Shown in pieces: positions 23,565-32,188 of a stretch of DNA of 41,942 bases (position 1 is its first letter; each line of letters starts with the position of its first letter). Below the pieces are notes generated by a model. The model did no database searches, was not told the origin of the DNA, and worked only from the letters and a program-made list of their open reading frames with translations. Origin of the DNA: Candidatus Segetimicrobium genomatis. GTDB lineage: Bacteria > Sysuimicrobiota > Sysuimicrobiia > Sysuimicrobiales > Segetimicrobiaceae. The DNA lies in assembly GCA_005882275.1 (NCBI GenBank), contig VBAK01000125.1, forward strand, positions 1-41,942, written 5' to 3'. The position numbers and the translations under genes are program-made.

Positions 23565-24371
23565 TTATGCTGTGGAGGAGCGCGTCAGGCGCGAGGCGGC
23601 GGAGGCGTCGACGATCCAGGCCAGCGTCCCGTCGACCGGCCGGATGGCCTGGGCGGGCACGGCGTCCGGCTGCCGCGGGCCCTCGAGCACGGCCCACACG
23701 GCCCGGGCTTTCTGAGGGCCGGCGGCGAGGAAGAGGATCTCGCCCGCGTGGTTGAGGACCGGAGGCGTGAGCGTCATGCGCGGCATCCCATCCGGCGCCT
23801 CGACCGCCAGCACCGCGCGCCGCGTCTCCTGCAGCGCCGGCGCGTGAGGAAAGAGCGAGGCCGTGTGGGCGTCGTCCCCGAGCCCGAGCAGCACCAGGTC
23901 GAACCGGGGCCAGCCGTCCGCGGCGTGAGGCAGGTGCGCGCGCAGCAGCGCGGCATACGCCTCGGCGGCGGCCTGCCGATCCGGCCCCTCGGCCGGCATC
24001 CGGTGGATCCGGTCGTCCGGGACCGGCACCGCGTTCAGCAGGGTTTCCCGCGCCATCCGGTAGTTGCTGCGGGGATCGTCCGGGGGGACGCCCCGCTCGT
24101 CGCCCCAGAACACCCGAATGCGCGTCCAGGGGATCCGCCGCCGGAACGGATCCGAGGCCAGCCGGGCGTGCAGCGCCCTCGGCGTCTCCCCGCCGGAAAG
24201 CGCGATTGCGCACTCGCCGCGCGATGCCGCCGCCTGCTCGCACCGCCGGGCCACGCGCTCCGCCGCGGCCGCGGCGGCGGCCGAGAGATCGGGAACGATC
24301 AGCACCTCGGGGTGAGGCGACGGAAACGGGGCGGACGGCCGGGACGAGGCCGGGCGGGGCGGCCCGGTCAC
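23565..24371 (-). CDS. pgl: 6-phosphogluconolactonase
   Basis: Hydrolyses 6-phospho-D-glucono-1,5-lactone to 6-phosphogluconate, the second step of the oxidative pentose phosphate pathway. The start is placed at GTG 24371, which overlaps the zwf stop (GTGA), giving 268 aa, normal for DevB-type Pgl. Marks: IALSGGETPRALHARL, the WGDERGVPPDDPRSNY motif (family pattern DER-x2-P-x4-SN), FDLVLLGLGDDAHTASLFPH, and MTLTPPVLNHAGEILFLAAG. It is directly coupled to zwf, as in many bacteria. The frame continues upstream inside zwf, but that part has no Pgl similarity. Confidence 0.93.
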   Translation of the reverse strand: MTGPPRPASSRPSAPFPSPHPEVLIVPDLSAAAAAAAERVARRCEQAAASRGECAIALSGGETPRALHARLASDPFRRRIPWTRIRVFWGDERGVPPDDPRSNYRMARETLLNAVPVPDDRIHRMPAEGPDRQAAAEAYAALLRAHLPHAADGWPRFDLVLLGLGDDAHTASLFPHAPALQETRRAVLAVEAPDGMPRMTLTPPVLNHAGEILFLAAGPQKARAVWAVLEGPRQPDAVPAQAIRPVDGTLAWIVDASAASRLTRSSTA

Positions 24372-25930
24372 AACGTCCGCCAGCGCCGGCCGCGCCTGGC
24401 GATCAGCGCGCGGGCGGCGTCGGGGCCCCACGTCCCGGCGGCGTACATCGGGACCGGCTCCGGCGGGTCTGAGCGCTCCCACCAGTTCAGGAGCGGCTCC
24501 ACCAGATCCCAGGCCTCCTCCACTTCGTCGCGGCGGGTGAACAGCGTGGAATCGCCGAGCAGGGCGTCGAGCAGCAGCCGCTCGTAGGCGGACATCTCCT
24601 CCACGCCGAACGCGGTCCCGTACCGGAACCCCATGGTCACCGGCCGCAGCGTCATCGCCAGGCCGGGCACCTTGGCCACGAACTGGAGCGAGATGACCTC
24701 GTCCGGCTGGATGTTCAGCACCAGCAGGTTGGGCTCGTCCGCGCCGGTGTCGCCGAAGAGCGGGAGGGGGGCCCGCTTGAACTGCACGGCGACCTCGGTC
24801 ACGCGCTTGGGGAGGCGCTTCCCGCTCCGCAGGTAGAAGGGGACGCCCGCCCATCGCCAGTTGTCGATGTACAGGCGCATCGCCACGAACGTCGGCGTCC
24901 GGCTGGTGGGCGCGACCCGCGGCTCCTCGCGGTAGCCCGACACCGCCTGCCCTTCAACGGTGCCGGGGCCGTACTGGCTCAACACGACGTTCCGCGGGAC
25001 ATCGTCGAGAGGGATCCGGCGGGCCGCCCGCAACACCTTCACCTTCTCCGACCGGACGGACTCGGGCTCGATGGCCACCGGAGACTCCATCGCCATCAGG
25101 GTCAGGAGCTGCATCATGTGGCTCTGCACGAGATCCCGCACCACCCCGGCGGTCTCGTAGTAGCCCGCGCGGTTTTCCACGCCGACGGTCTCCGCGACCG
25201 TGATCTGGACGTGGTCGACGTAGTGCTGGTTCCAGATGGGCTCGAAGATCCCGTTGGCGAACCGGAACACCAGGATATTTTGCACCGTCTCCTTGCCGAG
25301 ATAGTGATCGATCCGGAAGATCTGGGACTCCCGGAACACGCTGAGCAGCGCGCGGTTGAGGTCCTGCGCGCTGGCCAGGTCCCGCCCGATCGGCTTTTCG
25401 ACGATCACCCGGGTCCAGGGATGCCCCCCGTCCGAGCCCGGGGCCGGCCGGACGGTCAGCCCGTGCTGTCCGAGGCGCTGGACGATCTCGCCGTACAGCT
25501 CCGGCGCCGTGGCGAGGTAGTAGAGGCGGTTGCCCGTGGTCCCGCACTCCCGGTCCAGCCGCTCCAGCGTTTGCCGGAGGTGGTCGTAGCCGGCCGGGTC
25601 GCGAAAGTCGGCCTGGACATAATGCAGGCGCCGCGCAAAGCCGTCCCACGCCGCGGCGTCCACCGCGCCGGACGTCGCGCCCCGCACGGCCTGGGCGACC
25701 TCGACCCGGAACTGCTCGTCGGTCATCGGCCGCCGGGCGAAGCCGACCACCGCGCACTCCTCCGGCAGCATCCCCAGGCGCGACAGCGTATACAGCGCGG
25801 GCATGAGCTTCCGGTGCGTCAGGTCGCCGGTGGCGCCGAAGATCACCACCGCGCACGGATCCGGGATGCGGCGGAGGTGGCGCGCTTCCCGGAGTTCCTG
25901 AAGCGGCGACGGGATCGACACGGCGCCCAT
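24368..25930 (-). CDS. zwf: Glucose-6-phosphate 1-dehydrogenase
   Basis: Oxidises glucose 6-phosphate to 6-phosphogluconolactone, entry step of the oxidative pentose phosphate pathway. 520 aa: dinucleotide fold VVIFGATGDLTHRKLMPALY near residue 28; VIVEKPIGRDLASA; the active-site signature FRIDHYLGKETVQN with catalytic His and Lys; and WAGVPFYLRSGKRLPKR in the C-terminal half. Length and motifs are typical of bacterial enzymes. Its start follows the gnd stop by 6 bp, and its stop overlaps the pgl start. Whether it uses NAD or NADP cannot be fixed from the motif alone. Confidence 0.96.
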   Translation of the reverse strand: MGAVSIPSPLQELREARHLRRIPDPCAVVIFGATGDLTHRKLMPALYTLSRLGMLPEECAVVGFARRPMTDEQFRVEVAQAVRGATSGAVDAAAWDGFARRLHYVQADFRDPAGYDHLRQTLERLDRECGTTGNRLYYLATAPELYGEIVQRLGQHGLTVRPAPGSDGGHPWTRVIVEKPIGRDLASAQDLNRALLSVFRESQIFRIDHYLGKETVQNILVFRFANGIFEPIWNQHYVDHVQITVAETVGVENRAGYYETAGVVRDLVQSHMMQLLTLMAMESPVAIEPESVRSEKVKVLRAARRIPLDDVPRNVVLSQYGPGTVEGQAVSGYREEPRVAPTSRTPTFVAMRLYIDNWRWAGVPFYLRSGKRLPKRVTEVAVQFKRAPLPLFGDTGADEPNLLVLNIQPDEVISLQFVAKVPGLAMTLRPVTMGFRYGTAFGVEEMSAYERLLLDALLGDSTLFTRRDEVEEAWDLVEPLLNWWERSDPPEPVPMYAAGTWGPDAARALIARRGRRWRTL

Positions 25931-25936
25931 CCGGGG

Positions 25937-26833
25937 TTACGTCTCCCGGACCGCGTGCCCGCCGAACTGCTGGCGGAGCGCGGCGATCACTTTGTCCCCG
26001 AAGTTTTCTTCCTGCCGGGACCGCAGGCGCTGCAGCAGCGAGAGGGTGATGACCGGCGCGGGGATGTTGCGGTCGATCGCCTCCTGCACCGTCCACCGCC
26101 CTTCCCCGGAGTCCTCCACGTACCCCCGGAGCGACCGCAGGTCGGGGTCATTGGCGAACGCGCGCTCGGCGAGTTCGAGGAGCCAGGACCGCACGACGCT
26201 GCCGCGGTTCCACAGGGCGCTGATGGCGCGCAAATCCAGCTTGAACGGCGCCTCGTGGAGGATCGCGAACCCCTCGGCGTAGGCCTGGAGCATCCCGTAC
26301 TCGATGCCGTTGTGGATCATTTTGACGAAGTGGCCGGCTCCGCTGGGGCCGGCGTGAAGATAGCCGCCCTCCGGCGCCAGGTCGCGGAAGGCGGGCTCGA
26401 CCCTGCGGACGGCCGCGACCTCTCCGCCGACCATCAGGCAGTACCCGACCTGGAGCCCCCAGATCCCCCCGCTCGTGCCCGCGTCGATGTACGAGATCTG
26501 GCGCGCCTGCGCCGCCTTGGCGCGCCGGATCGAGTCCTTGTAATTGGAGTTGCCGCCGTCGACGATGATGTCCTGCGGCGCGAGCAGCGGCATCAGCTCC
26601 TTCAGCGTCTCGTCCACGGGGGGGCCGGCGGGAATCATCAGCCACAGCACCCGGGGCGGGGTGAGCTTGCCCGCCAGGTCCTCGATCGATTCGGCCGGGG
26701 TGGCGCCCAGCGCCGCCGCTTCCGCCCGCACCTCGCGCTTCCGCGCGTACACCGCGATCTTGTGCCCCCGGCCCAGAAGGCGCTTCACCATGTTGCCGCC
26801 CATACGGCCGAACCCGACGAATCCCAGTTCCAC
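25937..26833 (-). CDS. gnd: 6-phosphogluconate dehydrogenase, short form (decarboxylating)
   Basis: Converts 6-phosphogluconate to ribulose 5-phosphate plus CO2. 298 aa, the short GndA/YqeC type rather than the 470-aa form. Seen: FVGFGRMGGNMVKRLLGRGH (coenzyme fold), WLMIPAGPPVDETL, VDGGNSNYKDSIRRA, TSGGIWGLQVGYCLMVGG, and the catalytic Lys171 in GHFVKMIHNGIEYGMLQ. After beta 2 the sequence is VYARKRE: the Asp that favours NAD in many short forms is absent and basic residues follow, so NADP use is plausible (inference). It lies between tal (40 bp) and zwf (6 bp). Confidence 0.94.
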   Translation of the reverse strand: MELGFVGFGRMGGNMVKRLLGRGHKIAVYARKREVRAEAAALGATPAESIEDLAGKLTPPRVLWLMIPAGPPVDETLKELMPLLAPQDIIVDGGNSNYKDSIRRAKAAQARQISYIDAGTSGGIWGLQVGYCLMVGGEVAAVRRVEPAFRDLAPEGGYLHAGPSGAGHFVKMIHNGIEYGMLQAYAEGFAILHEAPFKLDLRAISALWNRGSVVRSWLLELAERAFANDPDLRSLRGYVEDSGEGRWTVQEAIDRNIPAPVITLSLLQRLRSRQEENFGDKVIAALRQQFGGHAVRET

Positions 26834-26873
26834 GCGTCCCCTCCTCCTCTACGCCTGCCCTTGGCGGGCGCGG

Positions 26874-28016
26874 CTACGCCGTGCGGAGCCGGCGCTCGAT
26901 CGCCCCCAGCAGCTGCCGGTAGGAGTCGACAAACGACTGAATGCCGGCGTCCAGCACGCGGCCGGTGACATCGTCGATCCCGATCCCAACCTCCGCCAGC
27001 CGCGCGAGCACCGCCTCCGCCTCGGTCAGCCCCTCCATCACGGCGCGGGGATTGACCCGGCCGTGATCGCGAAACGCGGCGAGGGTCTGCGGCGGCATCG
27101 TGTCGACCGTGTCCGGACCCACGAGCGCCTCGACGTACAGGAGGTCGGGGTAGGCCGGATTCTTCGAGCTGGTGCTGCCCCACAGCGGCCGCTGCACCCG
27201 GGCGCCGCGCGCGGCCAGCGCCTTGTAGCGGCTCCCATCGAACACCTCGCGAAACGTCTTGTACGCCAGCTTGGCGTTGGCGATCGCGGCCTTGCCGCGC
27301 AGGCCCTGCAGGCGTTCCCGCTCCGCCGGGGTGGCGGCCGCCGCCGCCTTCGCGTCCAGGCGCTTGTCCGCCTCGGTGTCGATCCGGCTGACGAACACGC
27401 TCGCCACCGACGCGACCCGGTCGATGGGCTGCCCCGCCGCCACGCGCTGCTCCAGCCCGCCGACGTAGGCCTCGGCGACGCGCGCGTAGGCCTGCACCGA
27501 GAAGAGCAGCGTGATGTTGATGTTCCGGCCCTCGGCGATCATCGCCTGGATCGCGGGGACGCCCTCCGGCGTTCCCGGAATCTTCACCATCAGGTTCGGC
27601 CGGCCGATGCGTCCAAACCAGTAGCGGACCTCCTCGATCGTCCCCGCCGTATCATGGGCCAGGAGCGGGGAGACCTCGACCGAGACAAACCCGTCGGCGC
27701 CGCCGGTCTCGTTGAAGACCGGCCGGAGCGCGTCGCAGGCGGCGATGATGTCCTCGGCGACCAGCGTCTGGTACGCTTCGGTGACGCCCGCCCCCCGTGC
27801 CCGCAGCCGCGCAAACGTCTCTTCATATTCGGGACCTTCCGAGATCGCCTTCTCGAAGATGGTCGGGTTGCTCGTCATCCCGGAGAGTCCATCTTCCTCG
27901 ATGAGCCGTCGCAGTTCGCCCGCGCGAATGAGCTTCCGGTGGATGTAGTCCAGCCAGACGCTCTGCCCGACCTCCCGCAGCAGGCGCAGCGGATTCTGGG
28001 CCTTGACCTCTCTCAT
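26874..28016 (-). CDS. tal: Transaldolase (long, Tal type 2)
   Basis: Transfers a dihydroxyacetone unit between sedoheptulose 7-phosphate and glyceraldehyde 3-phosphate. 380 aa, the length of the actinobacterial/cyanobacterial transaldolase class. Marks: [11 protein letters not shown] at the N-terminus, [16 protein letters not shown], Schiff-base Lys145 in [34 protein letters not shown], and [15 protein letters not shown]. Its ATG overlaps the tkt stop (ATGA), so expression is coupled to transketolase. A GGAG stands a few bases upstream. Confidence 0.95.
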   Translation of the reverse strand: MREVKAQNPLRLLREVGQSVWLDYIHRKLIRAGELRRLIEEDGLSGMTSNPTIFEKAISEGPEYEETFARLRARGAGVTEAYQTLVAEDIIAACDALRPVFNETGGADGFVSVEVSPLLAHDTAGTIEEVRYWFGRIGRPNLMVKIPGTPEGVPAIQAMIAEGRNINITLLFSVQAYARVAEAYVGGLEQRVAAGQPIDRVASVASVFVSRIDTEADKRLDAKAAAAATPAERERLQGLRGKAAIANAKLAYKTFREVFDGSRYKALAARGARVQRPLWGSTSSKNPAYPDLLYVEALVGPDTVDTMPPQTLAAFRDHGRVNPRAVMEGLTEAEAVLARLAEVGIGIDDVTGRVLDAGIQSFVDSYRQLLGAIERRLRTA

Positions 28017-30097
28017 GATTGTCTCCGTCCCTTCTCGAGGAGCCTCTTTGCGGTTTCGACGACATGCTCCGGCGTCAAGCCGAACTCACGCATCACCACG
28101 GGCCCCGGGGCGGAGGCGCCGAACCGGTTCACGCCGATGATCGCCCCGTCAGATCCCACGTAGCGCTCCCACCCGAACGGCGTGGCCGCCTCCACGGCGA
28201 CCCGCGCGCGAACGGCCGGCGGCAGGACCGTGTCCCGGTAGGCCTTCGGCTGCGCCTCGAACAGTTCCCACGAGGGCATCGACACGATACGGCTGCGAAT
28301 CCCCTCCCGGACGAGCCGCCGGTGCGCCTCCAGCGCGACGGACACTTCCGACCCCGTGGCGATCAGGATCACGTCGGGGGCGGGTCCCCCCGCCTCGGCG
28401 AGCACGTACGCGCCCCGCGCCACGCCCGACGCGGGGGCCAGGGCCTGCCGGTCCAGCACGGGCAGCTTTTGACGGGTGAGCACGAGCCCCACGGGGCCCT
28501 GCTTGTGCCGCAGAGCGGCCCGCCACGCCTCCACGGTCTCGGTGGCGTCCGCCGGCCGGAGCATCAGCAGGTCCGGCATCGCGCGGAGACCGGCCAGGTG
28601 CTCGACCGGCTGGTGGGTCGGCCCGTCCTCGCCCAGCCCGATGCTGTCGTGCGTCCAGACGTAGAACACCCGCGCCTTGCTCAGCGCCGCCAGCCGGATG
28701 CTCGGCCGCATGTAATCCGAGAACGTCAGGAACGTGGCCCCGAACGGCAGGACCCCTCCGTGCAGCGCCAGCCCGGTCAGGATGGCGGCCATCGCATGCT
28801 CGCGAACGCCGAAGTGAATGTTTCGCCCCGCGTACCCCCAGACGCCGCCGGCGGCGCCCTGCAGCGGCGGCCCTCCGGCCGCGGGGGGCGCCGACGGGGC
28901 CTCGAAATCGCCGTGCCCCTTCAGCATCGTGCGCGTGGACGGATCGAGGTCCGCGGAGCCTCCGATCAGGTTCGGCACGGCGTCGGCGAGCGCGCTCAGC
29001 ACCTTGGCCCCCGCATCCCGCGTGGCCATCTCCCCATCCTTGGGTGTGAATGCCGGCAGCTTCGCCTCCCAGCCCTCGGGCAGGTCGCCGGCCAGCGCCC
29101 GCTCGAACTGCCCGGCCGGCTCCGGGTGGGCCGCGCGGTAGGCGTCCATCTTCCGGCGCCAGGCCTCTTCCAGCGCGGCGCCGTGCTCCACGGCCTTGCG
29201 GAATTCCCGCAGCGCCTCATCGGGCACGTAGAAGGTCTTGTCCTCCGGCCAGCCGAGCGCGCGCTTTGTCGCCCGCACCTCTTCCTCGCCGAGCGGCTCA
29301 CCGTGCGCCTGGAAGGTGTCCTGCCGGTGGGGGCTGCCGTATCCGATGTGCGTCCGCGCCACGATCAGCGAGGGCCGGTCCTCGACCGCGCGGGCCGCGG
29401 CCAGCGCCGCGTCGACGGCCCCGGCATCCTGGCCGTCGATCCGTTGCACGTGCCAGCCGTAGGCCGCAAAGCGCGCGCCGACGTCTTCGGTAAATGTGAC
29501 GTTGGTCGTGGCGGAGAGGCTCACCAAGTTGGCGTCGTACAGCACGATCAGCCGGCCGAGCCGGAAGTGGCCGGCCAGCGAGGCCGCCTCCGAGGCGACG
29601 CCTTCCATCATGTCCCCGTCGCTGGCCATGACATAGGTGTAGTGGTCCACGATCGTGTGGCCGGGCCGGTTGAAGGTGGCGGCCAGCCACCGCTCCGCCA
29701 TCGCCAGGCCCACGGCGTTTCCGAACCCCTGACCGAGCGGCCCCGTGGTCACCTCCACGCCCGGCGTGAGGCCGTGCTCGGGATGCCCCGGCGTCCGGCT
29801 GCCCCACTGTCTGAACTGCTTGAGGTCATCCAGCGTCAGGTCGTATCCGGTCAAGAACAGGAGACTATAGAGCAGCATGCTCGCGTGCCCGGCGGAGAGG
29901 ACAAAGCGGTCGCGGTCCGGCCACGCCGGGGAGCGCGGGTGGTGACGCAGGTGGCGGGTCCACAGGACGTAGGCCATCGTTGCCGCGCCCAGCGGCATGC
30001 CGGGATGGCCCGAGCGGGCCTTCTCCACGGCATCGATGGACAGGGTCCGGATGCTGTTGATGCACAGTTCCTCGATCGTGTGAATCCGTGTCGCCAT
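28013..30097 (-). CDS. tkt: Transketolase
   Basis: Thiamine diphosphate enzyme moving two-carbon units among sugar phosphates in the non-oxidative pentose phosphate branch. 694 aa from the ATG at 30097 ([19 protein letters not shown]); 13 more codons are open upstream but carry no similarity. Seen: [56 protein letters not shown], the ThDP-binding [14 protein letters not shown], and [20 protein letters not shown] with downstream LRPADATE. First gene of the tkt-tal-gnd-zwf-pgl series; all five are separated by 40 bp or less or overlap. Confidence 0.96.
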   Translation of the reverse strand: MATRIHTIEELCINSIRTLSIDAVEKARSGHPGMPLGAATMAYVLWTRHLRHHPRSPAWPDRDRFVLSAGHASMLLYSLLFLTGYDLTLDDLKQFRQWGSRTPGHPEHGLTPGVEVTTGPLGQGFGNAVGLAMAERWLAATFNRPGHTIVDHYTYVMASDGDMMEGVASEAASLAGHFRLGRLIVLYDANLVSLSATTNVTFTEDVGARFAAYGWHVQRIDGQDAGAVDAALAAARAVEDRPSLIVARTHIGYGSPHRQDTFQAHGEPLGEEEVRATKRALGWPEDKTFYVPDEALREFRKAVEHGAALEEAWRRKMDAYRAAHPEPAGQFERALAGDLPEGWEAKLPAFTPKDGEMATRDAGAKVLSALADAVPNLIGGSADLDPSTRTMLKGHGDFEAPSAPPAAGGPPLQGAAGGVWGYAGRNIHFGVREHAMAAILTGLALHGGVLPFGATFLTFSDYMRPSIRLAALSKARVFYVWTHDSIGLGEDGPTHQPVEHLAGLRAMPDLLMLRPADATETVEAWRAALRHKQGPVGLVLTRQKLPVLDRQALAPASGVARGAYVLAEAGGPAPDVILIATGSEVSVALEAHRRLVREGIRSRIVSMPSWELFEAQPKAYRDTVLPPAVRARVAVEAATPFGWERYVGSDGAIIGVNRFGASAPGPVVMREFGLTPEHVVETAKRLLEKGRRQS

Positions 30098-30139
30098 CAC
30101 ACCGCCCCCGCGCGTGCCCGGCACGCGCGTCCTCACCTA

Positions 30140-30166
30140 TTATTATTGTCCCTGACTATTCTACTC
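30140..30166 (-). promoter_or_regulatory. Possible promoter of the tkt operon
   Basis: On the minus strand the AT-rich stretch here reads TAGAATAGTCAGGGACAATAATAATAGG when its two parts are joined: TAGAAT (5 of 6 to a -10 box) followed by repeated AATAAT. No convincing -35 was found. It stands out against the GC-rich surroundings and lies 43-69 bp before the tkt ATG, where a promoter is expected. Confidence 0.28.
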
Positions 30167-30264
30167 GATCGTCCGCCGGAGGGGCACCCGAATCGCCGAA
30201 CTTGTGCTCAGCCTCGCCCTTGCGCCGCGGCCGCCGGCGGCTCTCCCCGGCGAACTCCCCCTCT

Positions 30265-31788
30265 TTATGGTCGGGAAAACTCCTGCAGGGGGGACAGCGC
30301 GGCTTCGACCGCAAGGTGCGCCGTCCGCGCCTCCCGGTACCTGGCATGCTGCGCCGGGTCGGGGCGAAACGTATCGCCGAACGGGACGGGCACCTCCTCG
30401 CGCGCGGCGCCCAGGAACTCGAGCGCGAGCAGCGCGGCCCCGCGGCTGCTGCCTTCCGCCTCCCCCGAAGCGATGATCGGATGCCCCAGCACATCGGCCA
30501 TGATCTGCAGCCACGCGGGAGATCGCAGGAGCCCCCCGCCGCTCCCCACAATTTCCACGACGCCCGGCACGACCGCCCGGAGCTGTTCCCAGATCAGCGC
30601 AAACCGCAGGGCGATCGCCTCCAGGCCCGCCTGCAGCAGATCGAGCGGCTCGGTGGAGAGCGTCATGCCGACAACGGCCCCGCGCGCCCGCAGCGGCCAG
30701 TCGGGGCTGCGCTCCCCGGCCAGGAACGGAAGCACCACGAGGCGGCGGGCCGTTCCCCGGCGGGGGTCTCGTAAGCGCGCCTGCAGGCTGCGCTCGATCT
30801 CCTCGGGCGGACCGAGCGCAAACTGCTCCTGCATCCACCGGAAGAGGTTGCCGCCGTTGCTGACGGCGCCGCCGGTGAGGACCCGGGTGCGGTTGAGGCG
30901 ATAGTGCCAGAGACTGCGCGGCACCTCGAACGGCTCCGCCGCGTGCAGGACCCGCAGCGCGCCCGAGGTCCCCACCACCAGGGCCGCGCGGGAGGGGGTC
31001 ACGCATCCCGTGCCGAGATTGCTGAGCGCCCCGTCGCCGGCGGCGGGGAGCCAGGGCCGATCTCGCAGCGCGGGCCAGCGCGAGGCAAATGCGGGCGCGA
31101 GCCCGCTCAGCGGATCTCCCAGATCCACGATCGGCGCGAGCCGTTGCGGGGTCAGGCCGATCGCCTCCAGCAGCTCCGCATCCCACTCGAAGCGCTCCTG
31201 GTCCAGCAGGCCGGTGCCCGACGCCATCGAGATACTGCACACCGCGCGGCCGAAGCACCGGTGCGCCAGGTACTCGCCGATGCTCATCCAGGTCCGCGTC
31301 GCCCGGAATGCCTCCGGATGCTGCCCGCGCAGCCAGAGGAGCCTGGCCGCGGGGTAACTCGGGTGGAAGACACACCCGGTCCTCCGGCGGACCGCCGCCT
31401 CGTCCAGCCGCTCGCGGAGGGCGCGGGCGGCCTCCGCGCTTCGCTCATCGGCCCAGGAATAGAGCGGCGTCGATGGACGGCCGTCGCGGCCGATCCCCAT
31501 GAGATTGTGCCAGAAGGTCGAGACCCCGACGGCCGCAATACTCTGCGCGGCTCCTCCCCCGCCGGCCACCGCCTGGTCGATCGCGTGGAAGGCGCCGTCG
31601 AGCAGGCGATCCGGATCCGTCTCGACGCCCCCGTCGGGCGTTTCGGTCCACCGAAGAGGCGTCCGTCCCTCGGTCCCCACGACCTCGCGGCCCTGGGCGT
31701 CGTAGATGAGCGCGCGGAGCGAAGAACTCCCGAGATCGAGCGCCAGGACGAACGGGGCTTCTGCTCTGCCGGCGGGGACCGTGGGCAC
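30265..31788 (-). CDS. gntK: FGGY-family carbohydrate kinase, probable gluconokinase
   Basis: Phosphorylates gluconate (or another sugar) with ATP. 507 aa from a GTG at 31788, with AGGAG 6 nt upstream. Seen: N-terminal LALDLGSSSLRALIYD phosphate motif; VSTFWHNLMGIGRDGRPSTP and LYSWADERS, typical of FGGY gluconokinases; VVGTSGALRV; and VEIVGSGGGLLRSPAWLQIM (adenosine motif). Xylulokinase or glycerol kinase would differ in these segments. Sitting before tkt-tal-gnd-zwf-pgl, a gluconokinase would feed 6-phosphogluconate straight to gnd. It is 128 bp from the tkt frame with its own promoter. Confidence 0.85.
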   Translation of the reverse strand: MPTVPAGRAEAPFVLALDLGSSSLRALIYDAQGREVVGTEGRTPLRWTETPDGGVETDPDRLLDGAFHAIDQAVAGGGGAAQSIAAVGVSTFWHNLMGIGRDGRPSTPLYSWADERSAEAARALRERLDEAAVRRRTGCVFHPSYPAARLLWLRGQHPEAFRATRTWMSIGEYLAHRCFGRAVCSISMASGTGLLDQERFEWDAELLEAIGLTPQRLAPIVDLGDPLSGLAPAFASRWPALRDRPWLPAAGDGALSNLGTGCVTPSRAALVVGTSGALRVLHAAEPFEVPRSLWHYRLNRTRVLTGGAVSNGGNLFRWMQEQFALGPPEEIERSLQARLRDPRRGTARRLVVLPFLAGERSPDWPLRARGAVVGMTLSTEPLDLLQAGLEAIALRFALIWEQLRAVVPGVVEIVGSGGGLLRSPAWLQIMADVLGHPIIASGEAEGSSRGAALLALEFLGAAREEVPVPFGDTFRPDPAQHARYREARTAHLAVEAALSPLQEFSRP

Positions 31789-31809
31789 GCGTCGCTCCTC
31801 TATTGAGAC

Positions 31810-31826
31810 TATCGATCGATATTATA
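31810..31826 (-). promoter_or_regulatory. gntK -10 box with adjoining 12-bp palindrome
   Basis: A perfect TATAAT (minus strand, 31821-31826) is directly followed by the palindrome TATCGATCGATA (31810-31821), which would span the transcription start and lies 22 bp before the gntK GTG. No good -35 is seen. The palindrome is a candidate operator for a sugar-acid-responsive repressor. Confidence 0.5.
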
Positions 31827-31951
31827 GGAGGAAACGCGCTCCGGCGTCCTTCCCTGCAGGAGGTCGGCAGGCCCTCTGCCAAGACCATCTTGGTGACGGC
31901 CCAGGTTTGGACGGCACCGTCCGACGGCGCACCATCCGCGTGGAGGAGCCA

Positions 31952-32188
31952 ATGGAACCCGACCCTCCGGTGATCGCTTGGACCCGCAGGCTCTTGAAAC
32001 TGCCGCCCGCATCAGGGGAACGGTTCCCCGAGGAGTGGAAGATCGTCGCACGCCGGATCGAGGTCGTGCACACGCTCCCGGTGTCTCGCGACACCGAGCC
32101 GGCCGGCGCCCCCCGGCTGCAGCCGTTGCTCGATGCCCGCCTCAATCCGGTTCCGAGCCCCCGCAGGCGACGATCATCGGATGAGTGA
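31952..32188 (+). CDS. AtzG-like (DUF4089) small partner of an amidase
   Basis: 78 codons with a strong GGAGGAG six nt before the ATG; the stop overlaps the downstream amidase start by 8 bp. The protein has the AtzG-like plan: a short helical N-terminus with RRLLKLPPASGERFPEEWK, then RRIEVVHTLPVSRDTEPAG, compared with the family pattern of an L-L-x-LP segment and a closing FPL-x-DE-x-EPAPVFRP. AtzG is a GatC-like scaffold that stabilises the amidase AtzE (1-carboxybiuret hydrolase); similar pairs are widespread with uncharacterised amidases. The last 15 residues (SPRRRRSSDE) are basic and probably not conserved. Assignment is by eye from pattern and context. Confidence 0.65.
   Translation: MEPDPPVIAWTRRLLKLPPASGERFPEEWKIVARRIEVVHTLPVSRDTEPAGAPRLQPLLDARLNPVPSPRRRRSSDE

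Noticed and set aside
28019-30904. Very long plus-strand open frame (about 960 codons) opposite tkt and gntK
   Set aside because: It lies antisense to two genes with full catalytic motifs; long antisense frames are expected in high-GC coding DNA. Its translation is rich in Arg, Pro, Gly and His without domains.
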